A stretch of 64,000 bases of DNA, taken from positions 113,760,095-113,824,094 of the forward strand of contig CM061920.1 in assembly GCA_031002005.1 (NCBI GenBank). The letters are read 5' to 3'. The DNA comes from Vandiemenella viatica. Its lineage: Eukaryota; Arthropoda; Insecta; Orthoptera; Morabidae. Shown here in pieces: positions 56,945 through 64,000 of this stretch. The notes under the pieces are model-generated. The model was not told where the DNA came from, ran no database searches, and saw only the letters and a program-made list of their open reading frames with translations. Within the stretch, counting starts at the first letter, position 1. Each line of letters opens with the position of its first letter. Both the position numbers and the translations under genes were made by a program.

Positions 56945-58980
56945 TGACGTCACGCTATGACATCATGCTTATTGCCTTCGTAGCCAAACTTACGACCAGA
57001 GATGTTATTCCAGTTAATGCACAATATATAACAACACTTCTAAGCAACTGCGAATAAATTAACTGTCAGAACACTGAAAGAAAAGTATGTATTGTATTTA
57101 AATCAATAATTACATACTTATATTTATGTAATATTTGTCTGATATCTAGAAGTATTCCTTAAATTCTTTGTCCATAGATATGTAAAATTAAAGCTTTAAT
57201 TTTCGAGCATTAATGTCAGAGAAAGTTTTGATTGGATTATTATTTAGCATGGGACCAAAATTACAACTGGCATTTGATGTTACAGCAGAGGGCATGAAAT
57301 TTTTGTTTTCAAAACAATTTAAAATGTATCCTATAATTGAAATTATCAATTTGTTTGAACAAAAATAGTTGCACACTGATCGCGATCTGTGCAGCCTAGA
57401 CTACGATCAAAACAAATATACCATGGCACAATGTAAGTTTATAAGATTTATTTTAATTTCCTTTGCTTTTATTGGGAAATATTATTGAGGCTATTATTTC
57501 AGCAACATGTAACTGTATCAGCCCTTCAAACGTTGTAATGTCGATCTTAATCACAGACAACAAAAAAGAAAGTATAAGGGCCCATTAAGATTTTTGAACA
57601 AACTTACATCATGATGCATTATTACCACTAAAATGCGAGCAGGATAAGTATGAATTGCGTTTAAACTGACATGTCAATCATTTTATGCTTATATTTAAGT
57701 AATATTCATTTGATATATAGAAGTATTTATTAAATTCTTTGTCCATATATATGTAACATTAAAGCTTTAATTTTGAGCATCAGTGTTAGCGAAAGTTTTG
57801 ATTAGATTGTTACTTGGCATTGGTCAGAATTACAACTGGCATTTGACATTACAGCAGAGGGTATGAATATTTTTTTTTTAAACCAATTTAAACTGTGTCC
57901 TAATATAGAAATTATTAAATAGTTTGAACAGAAATACTTGCACACTGATCATGATCTGTGCAGCCTAGCCTGCAATTAAAGCTAATAGTACATGGCATAA
58001 TGTAAGTTTATAGGATTTATTTTAATTTCATTTGCTTGCAGTAAGCAATATTACTGAGAGTATTATTTCAGCAACATGTAACTGTGTCAGCCATTCAATA
58101 CTGATCTGAATCACGGATAACTAAAAAGCAAGATGTAAGAACCTGTTAAGATTTTTGACCAAATTTATATTGTGATGCATTATTGCCACTAAAATGCGAT
58201 ACAGTAAATGTATTAATATGCATGAGATGGAAGTATTGTTTTTATGATGGTAAGTGTAGTGTAGTATGTGGTTAGGTTGAAATGCATCCTGGACCCAGAT
58301 GGAAATGGAAACCTTTTGCTACAGTGCAAGGGACGAGGAATTATATTAAATTTTATTTTATGACAATTCTATTAAATTAAGCAATTGCTAAGAAATGAAT
58401 TCTGAGAACATTGAAAGAAAAGTGTATATTTCATTTAAATTGGCATATTCATTATCAGTTGCTTTTTTACTGAAATCATTACGTGGTTGGAATGAAAGAA
58501 GATCCAAATTGATTGATATATGTGGCCTAATCCACAAATAAAACTAATATTACGTGGCATAGCATAAGTTGTTAAGATTTATTTTTAGCATCCTTCGTTT
58601 TCACTGCGGTCATGTAAGCTGTGTCAGGCATTAAAACATCAATCTTCATCACAGGTAAAAAGAAACAAAGGTGTAAGAACCCATGAAGATTTTGGATCAA
58701 GTTTATATCGCAATGCATGATGACACTGACATGCGATACAGGGAATGTATTAATTGTGTGTGACTGAAGTTTTGCTTTTCTGGCGGCAATATTAGCGGAG
58801 ATTGTGGCTAAGCTGAAATACAACCTGGACCAAGTTGGCAACTGAAGCTTTTTGCTACAGCACAAAGGATGAGAAATTACAATGAGCTTTATTTTATAAC
58901 AATTGTATTTAGTTAAGCAACTGCAGAGAAATAAATTACTTTGTTAAACCCATCATTTTTGACAGGCTTTGAGGCTAGTT
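56945..58980 (+). repeat. Right array of the ~0.56 kb repeat
   Basis: About 3.5 units. The marker ttatttcagcaacatgtaac recurs near 57496 and 58065, with a diverged equivalent near 58610 (spacing about 570 and 545). tatggacaaagaatttaagg-like blocks recur near 57175 and 57745 (inverted). The array is the inverse of 43899-46107. Units are 75-85% alike by eye. Non-coding. Confidence 0.8.
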
Positions 58981-59422
58981 CTGAAATAATTTGTAACATA
59001 ACAGTATATTACAGGCTATCCTTAAACCAAATGGACTGGGAGATGGGATATGTGTTGTGGAAACAACCTGGCTACTGTGCAGTCTTACTGGAGCTACTTT
59101 GTTAATTAGATGTGTTACGTGAGTGTAAGTCAGTCCGTCTATAGGGTGAAACCTGCGGCAGATTATTTAACATGCTTTTAGTTTTCTCTTCTCACCTACC
59201 CAAACATTTTTGAAGCAAACAACATGCATATGCAATAATTTTACTTATTTATAAAAGTTAACCTATTTTACTATTGTTTTTGTTTTGTTTTATAACTATT
59301 GGACGTATGTGAGTGATTAAACTGTTGGTGGGAACTGTTCTATTCCAGGATCTCACAGCCTCGAAGTCTGATAAGTGTTCTGGTTCAAACTGGTGTCGGT
59401 ATGATTTCAAACAATTCAATTG
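58981..59422. other. No gene recognised
   Basis: AT-rich sequence between the repeat array and the hairpin element. Confidence 0.4.
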
Positions 59423-59580
59423 ATATTGATATATTTTTCTCGGGCTTCCAGCCGTGTTAAGATGTCACAGTTAATCATTGACATTTGGTTGAGAATGAAG
59501 GCAGAGAAGGATGCCTTTGAAACATCCCACAATTGTGAAATCTTAACACGGCTGGAAGCCCGAGCAAAATATATCAATAT
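59423..59580. repeat. Inverted repeat with 47-bp arms, PLE-end-like spacer
   Basis: Arms 59423-59469 and 59534-59580 pair at about 44-45 of 47 positions; both contain cgggcttccagccgtgttaa or its complement. The 64-base spacer has aaggca...tgcctt followed by tgaaac, resembling a degenerate hammerhead stem II and GAAA. It is probably a mini PLE-derived terminal repeat unit. Confidence 0.75.
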
Positions 59581-59734
59581 TCAATGGCGTGAAAAATGAC
59601 GATCGTACAATTCAATTGATAACTTCAAAGTTCATTTTTTTTTTCTTTTTCTCTTTTGGTGACTCTCCTTTGAATAATAAAGTGCAGTATTTTTACAGGG
59701 AATCACTGCTGATTTGTAACAAAACAATTCATTA

Positions 59735-60600
59735 AAACAAATAAAATTATATATTTAGACAGATTAAGGGTGTACTACTGGTAAAATAAAAGTTTAAGGA
59801 ATTAATGAAAAAGAATAGTAGGTCTAAAAGACATTATTTGCTAAGATATGTTGGAAAATAGATTATCTCTGGAAAACAGTTCTGAAGAAGGGAGGAAGTT
59901 TGTAAAGAAGATACCACAAGCCAGGAATTCTTGTTATCATCATTAAACACTCAAAATACTTTCACCAGGTTTCTTGTGGTTCCTGAAAGCAGTCCACCAA
60001 AATATGAAACTTCCTCTAGCATCCTCACCACTATTGCATCATTATTTGAAGGTTCGGCAAATTCTAACAAGGATAATCCCAACCTAACAATGAAGATTTC
60101 CACAATGTTATCAAACCTGTCAGCTGATATTCAGGATAAATTTGGAATTAAACTAACTGAAATTCAAAATAAATCTAAAAGTCATACAGAGGAGAGATAC
60201 CAACTATGGAAAAATTGACAAATAGAGTTAAAAGTAGAACTAGGGGGGAAAATATCCAATTTGGATATAAAGATAGAGTATTATAAGAAAAATTGTGAAA
60301 GGATTAGGAAATAAATAAATGAAAGCTTCAATAGTGGCCTGGAAGATCTGAAATTATAGTAAGAGGGATAACCTAAAAATTCAATGGGGTTTCCAGCAAG
60401 ATTGAAAAGTGCAAAGCTTTATGCCAAGTTGGTAAGTGGATTAGACAAACCAAAATGAAGGTTTTGAAACAAAGGAAATGGAAAGAGTTGATAGTCATGA
60501 AAACAATATATTATATATAAAACATAAAAAAACTTATTCGGATATATGAGTTAAAGAAGTTGAAGGAAGGGTAGATGCAGTTAGTGAAAGTATATTAAAC
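59735..60600 (+). pseudogene. Possible LINE ORF1-like coiled-coil frame
   Basis: Frame 59931-60218 (95 residues) runs MLSSLNTQNTFTRFLVVPES to TEERYQLWKN. After a stop near 60217 related sequence rich in Lys, Glu and Ile continues to about 60560 (for example a GKISNLDIKIEYY block). Composition suggests a coiled coil, as in LINE ORF1 proteins, but no specific family was recognised. The upstream part is the repeat shared with 4333-4450. Confidence 0.35.
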
Positions 60601-61200
60601 TGGTAGCTTGTAGGATTTATTGCTATGTTGGATAACTACAATGATGAATACAACTGCCAGGAGACAAGTTTTGCTCAATTTATTCTGAACTTGAAATACC
60701 TCCACATTAAGAAATGTAATCATTTATATATAAACAAGTTAAAATACACGTATTGCACGATCCATTATGACATTTCACTCCCCAAGTTTACCATGGATTT
60801 TGTAAGAAATCGCACTGGTGAACTTTTGACTAGGAACTTGCATTTCTTGGCACCTAGTTAGCTTCCTTCCGTCTTGTATGGTGTTGAAGCCTTTTTTTTT
60901 TTTTAAATGACAAATTTTACAAAATAATCTTTTCTTAATAAAAATGTTACATGAAGTGTAATTATTTTAATATTAAACAATGGAAACAAAAACCTCATAA
61001 ATTTCATGTCCTGTCATAGGATATATTGCAGCGTGTTACTTGTCCACCTTCGTCACACTTACACTGCTCCATGTTAACGAAAAGTCTGTAACACACCAAT
61101 ACCTCCACATTATCTATTTTATCAGCCAAATCAATGAGATTATGAGACTAAAATATAGTTAACCAATAGTAGTAAACATCTATCAAAGTAGCAAATGTTT
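60601..61200. other. No gene recognised
   Basis: One 78-codon frame (60625-60861) without known similarity, then a T run near 60892-60903 and AT-rich sequence. Confidence 0.35.
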
Positions 61201-61492
61201 AATGAAAACACGATATTTTGACAACTAGCTCCACCGTCTTCTTCAGGTGTGGAGACCAGGGTTGTTACGGATGCAAAAATGTAGACATCCGCGGATGCAG
61301 ATGTGGATGCGGATTATTAGAAGTTCACATCCGCGGATGCGGATGCGATGCGGATTTTAAAAAGATAATTATTAAAATTTTAAGTGCATAAATAACTGAA
61401 AATCAATTTAATTTTAACTTTTTATTTATTTAATAATATTTTTAGAACAAAATTACACAAGATTTTAGTTTTACTTATGACACAACAGAATT

Positions 61493-62011
61493 TTAAGCTT
61501 CGAGTTCCATAATAAAAAATCTTTGTTTAATAATTAAACTTAAAAATTGGTGAATTATATTTAATAAATAGCAATATGCAGCCTTCTTAGCTTCCAACCT
61601 GTTTCTTAGTGGATTATATATTAACCCAGCTCCACTAAATAGTTGTTCGCTGGGAACGCTGGCTGGTGGAGGTGATAAATATCTGCATGCTAATTTGGAG
61701 AGAATTTTAAATTCACAACGGTTAACTTTCCACCAATTAAGTGGATTTTCATCTAAATCCAGTCTTTTTTTGTTACGATAAATAACTAATTCTTTGCGGA
61801 GAAGAGCATCGGGGCTACTGCTGTCCGGTTCTCCTTCACCTTCATCTTCGCTCGATGAATCTAACAACATGGCAAGATCGCTTCTTAAGCAAGTCTTCTT
61901 ACCCATACTGGACGTTCCTGGTTCAGGATCGAGAGAATCTCCCATTTTCATTCTTTTTGGTTTTTCCGCCGGCGACATAGGAGAAGCAGTGACGAAATGG
62001 TCATTTACCAT
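61493..62011 (-). pseudogene. hAT transposase C-terminal dimerisation domain
   Basis: 172-residue frame. The N-terminal half is Ser/Glu/Asp rich (SSSEDEGEGEPDSSSPDAL). Then NPLNWWKVNRCEFKILSKLA, RYLSPPPASVPSEQLFSGAG and RNRLEAKKA form the hAT C-terminal dimerisation motif. The RNase H-like catalytic core that should precede it is missing. Confidence 0.85.
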
Positions 62012-62380
62012 CTTTATTATTTCATCTTTTATTTTTTTCTTCGGTTACTGGTTTGAAAAATTTATGCTTATAGCGAGGATCTAAATTTAATTTTAAACAT
62101 AATTTGGAACTAACTTTGGATTCTTGTTAGTGCTAAAAAAGCTTAAGAAGTGAATATTTTCAATAATACCATTTTTTTAATTTTAAATTTAATATAGAAA
62201 GTAACATAAAATCATGTGACCATTAACAACAATATATTTTAGTCACACTACAATATAATAAGGTAAGGAAGGTTTATAGATATTGGCCCTTTTAGCACCA
62301 AGTATAATGATCATGATTTGAAATGAAAACAGTAAATTATTAATGAAATTAAATCAATTTATCTAACCGTAACTAAGTTT

Positions 62381-62626
62381 CTAAAACATGATTGTAAATC
62401 CGATATTCCGATATTTTCGATACATACCTGCTTCATAATTTTTCTTCTTCAATTCCTTTTCTTTATTCGCACTTTGGAATAAACAAAACTCCTCCGGGTG
62501 TATTGATTTCAGGTGATTTTTCAAAGAAGTAGTATTGCGTCCCTTGCGCGAGTAACTTTTATTACATATCTTACACTCCGACTTCTCCGGATTATTTTTG
62601 TCTATTGTAAAATTTGGTGGCGACAT
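62381..62626 (-). pseudogene. hAT transposase N-terminal BED zinc finger
   Basis: Starts MSPPNFTIDKNNPEKSECKI at 62626. CKICNKSYSRKGRNTTSLKNHLKSIH gives C-x2-C...H-x4-H spacing of a BED finger, which binds the transposon ends. It ends at 62381, with the rest of the transposase deleted before 62011. Confidence 0.8.
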
Positions 62627-62840
62627 TTCACTTAATATTTATACCAAAATATTCATTAAACACGCAAAAAAACTATGAAGTACACAGTAAACACTCACTG
62701 TAACTATAATTTATTGACAATGAGAAAAAACACAACAAACAAAACCTGTAGAATCTTGTTACCAATGTGCGCCTTCCTATTCGTCAGTTACCGAATGAAG
62801 TTAGCAATTACCAAAACAAATGCGAAGCACGTGCCTCTCT

Positions 62841-62990
62841 GGCTCCGCTCCCCAAATCACTCCAGGCACATGCCGGGATGCTTCCTTCAAAAGGCCATGG
62901 CCGAATTCCTTCCCATTCCTTGCCCCCATCCTTGCCCCCCATCTTTTCCCGTCTCTAAAGACCTCGATGTTAAAAAGAGACGTAAAGCAG
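62841..62990 (+). repeat. SINE-like insertion in the hAT 5' region
   Basis: ccaggcacatgccgggatgc, ggccatggccgaattccttc and gtctctaaagacctcgatgt with gacgtaaag are reminiscent of a SINE body frequent in orthopteran genomes (from memory). It is GC-richer than the surrounding hAT. Confidence 0.45.
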
Positions 62991-63313
62991 TTACAATAAA
63001 CTGGCTCCGCCCACTTTCTTTACATGTAGTTACTTGTTGATGTGAATCTGCATCCGTAAAAACTCCGCATTGATTGATGCGGATGTGAATGCGGATGCAG
63101 ATGTCTGAATTAATGCGAATATTCCGCATTTGCGGATGCGGATGCGAATATTCGTAACACCCCTAGTGGAGACATCTGCACTGGTCGGGTGACCCTCAGA
63201 TATTGAGATTGTTCGGATGCCGCACTTTCTTATATACATGTCCGTGCCCTGCGGTTGGCTGCCAGAGGGCGTGGCTATAGTTCTTGTTGTGGCCAGAACT
63301 AATATGGAGCCCT

Positions 63314-64000
63314 CTATGGCGGCAGCTGGACAGAGGTACAACGTTCTCTGCGGATTCTTGACAAGGCTGGTTTCCATGCCTCAATAAAACATAGACAACT
63401 GTCTCTATTGAATGTGTTGGCCAGTCGAATTTCGATCGCTTCTTTGATACCAGATTCCCAAAAATGCGAAGTTCTAGCCAGTATCCTGACGTTATTGAAC
63501 TCTACTCTGTGGCCATGGTCATACACATGCTCAATGATCACTGATTTGCTGTATTGTCTTAGATGGAGGTGGCGTTTATGTTCTTCACACTGGTTTTCTA
63601 TAGTGTGGATAGTTTGACCGATGTAGGTCTTTCCACACAGTATGCTATAAATCCCCGAAACTCTTAGGCCAAGATCATCCTTGACTGAACGTAGGTAGTC
63701 CTGTATTTTGGCTGGTGGTCAATAGAAACATTTAATTCCGTGCCAAGCAAGGATTTTGCCAATTTTCTCCGAGGTGTTTCTGGTGAATGGCAGAAAGGCG
63801 GTGGCCTTGGGAGTTTTTTCCTGTTGGACTAAAATTATCCCCGGCTTCCGTTCAAAAGCACTTTCTATCTGCCTCTCGGTGTATCCGTTCCGCCTGAAGA
63901 CAGTTCTCAGGTGTTCCAGTATTTGTGACAGGCTGTCTTTACCAACAATCGCTTTAACCCTATGCATCAGAGTATTTAAAACAGTGTTATGCTGCACAGG
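63314..64000 (-). pseudogene. PLE RT C-terminus and GIY-YIG nuclease
   Basis: From the window edge the frame reads QHNTVLNTLMHRVKAIV (matching VLNTLVHRAKAV of the 50 kb PLE), then ATAFLPFTRNTSEKIGKILA. One TGA falls near 63720. It then continues in the same frame with RVSGIYSILCGKTYIGQTIH (GIY and YIG strands), an EEHKRH block, VIIEHVYDHGH (catalytic Glu region), and ends LSRIRRERCTSVQLPP at 63314. Only one stop interrupts about 228 codons. It is a different subfamily from the 49-53 kb element. Confidence 0.85.

Larger units (their letters stand above)
61257..63165 (-). mobile_element. hAT transposon with perfect 8-bp target duplication
   Basis: Ends are cagggttgttacg and, inverted, taggggtgttacg. 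The 8-bp target duplication gtggagac lies at 61249-61256 and 63166-63173. Subterminal regions (61270-61350, 63045-63150) are built of repeated ggatgc/gcggat hexamers. The minus strand encodes BED-finger and C-terminal dimerisation pieces but not the catalytic core, so it is an internally deleted, non-autonomous copy. Confidence 0.95.
61201..64000 (-). mobile_element. Penelope-like element running off the right edge, split by a hAT
   Basis: The minus-strand PLE coding part is at 64000-63314. Its 3' region continues to 63174 and, across the hAT insertion, to about 61201. On the minus strand the part at 61256-61210 reads gtctccacacctgaagaaga and then caaaatatcgtg, a terminal motif like those of other PLEs here. 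The left boundary is uncertain. Confidence 0.75.

Overview
The window looks like intergenic, transposon-saturated nuclear DNA of a large-genome arthropod. I found no convincing host gene, rRNA or functional tRNA. The evidence for an arthropod is the element mix: R1-, CR1- and I-type LINEs, an RTE-like LINE, Penelope-like elements (PLEs) with GIY-YIG domains, piggyBac, hAT, several Tc1/mariner types, and a copia gag behind a copia-type internal initiator-tRNA primer site. A SINE-like sequence and the Tc1 ends recall orthopteran (locust-like) repeats, but that placement is from memory.

Layout. 1-3670: broken R1-clade LINE. 3671-7259: AT-rich sequence with one near-perfect hairpin and a dispersed-repeat end. 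7260-10980: two CR1-type copies head to head, the first interrupted by a hAT-like scrap and a Tc1/mariner copy with matching ends (8301-9600). 11090-13751: SINE-like and PLE-like scraps, then a TTAA-flanked piggyBac. 14071-14796: foldback element. 15300-18345: degenerate tandem array split by an LTR-like insert. 20043-22545: best CR1-type copy. 24272-25408: Tc1 element. 25560-27440: two LINE remnants. 27718-33768: long decayed I-type LINE with ORF1, endonuclease, RT and RNase H. 33769-34677: copia leader and gag. 35961-37310: mariner.

37945-42998: a dispersed repeat split by a 4.15 kb transposon with about 450-bp terminal inverted repeats. That transposon carries a spliced minus-strand gene of an uncommon family with a PIN/XPG-like motif, possibly Academ-like. 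This is the most unusual element here.

43899-58980: two arrays of a roughly 0.56 kb repeat in opposite orientation enclose about 10.8 kb. In or between them lie a PLE fragment with a hammerhead-ribozyme-like core, mariner and hAT remnants, a young composite PLE with flanking direct repeats plus an inverted partial copy, a mariner with a 545-bp tandem duplication, and a LINE scrap.

59423-64000: a hairpin with 47-bp arms, a LINE-like ORF, then a PLE running off the right edge. Its 3' region was hit by a hAT element with a perfect 8-bp target duplication, and that hAT may itself carry a SINE.

Nearly every ORF is broken by frameshifts or stops. The youngest-looking insertions are the 49-53 kb PLE and the terminal PLE.
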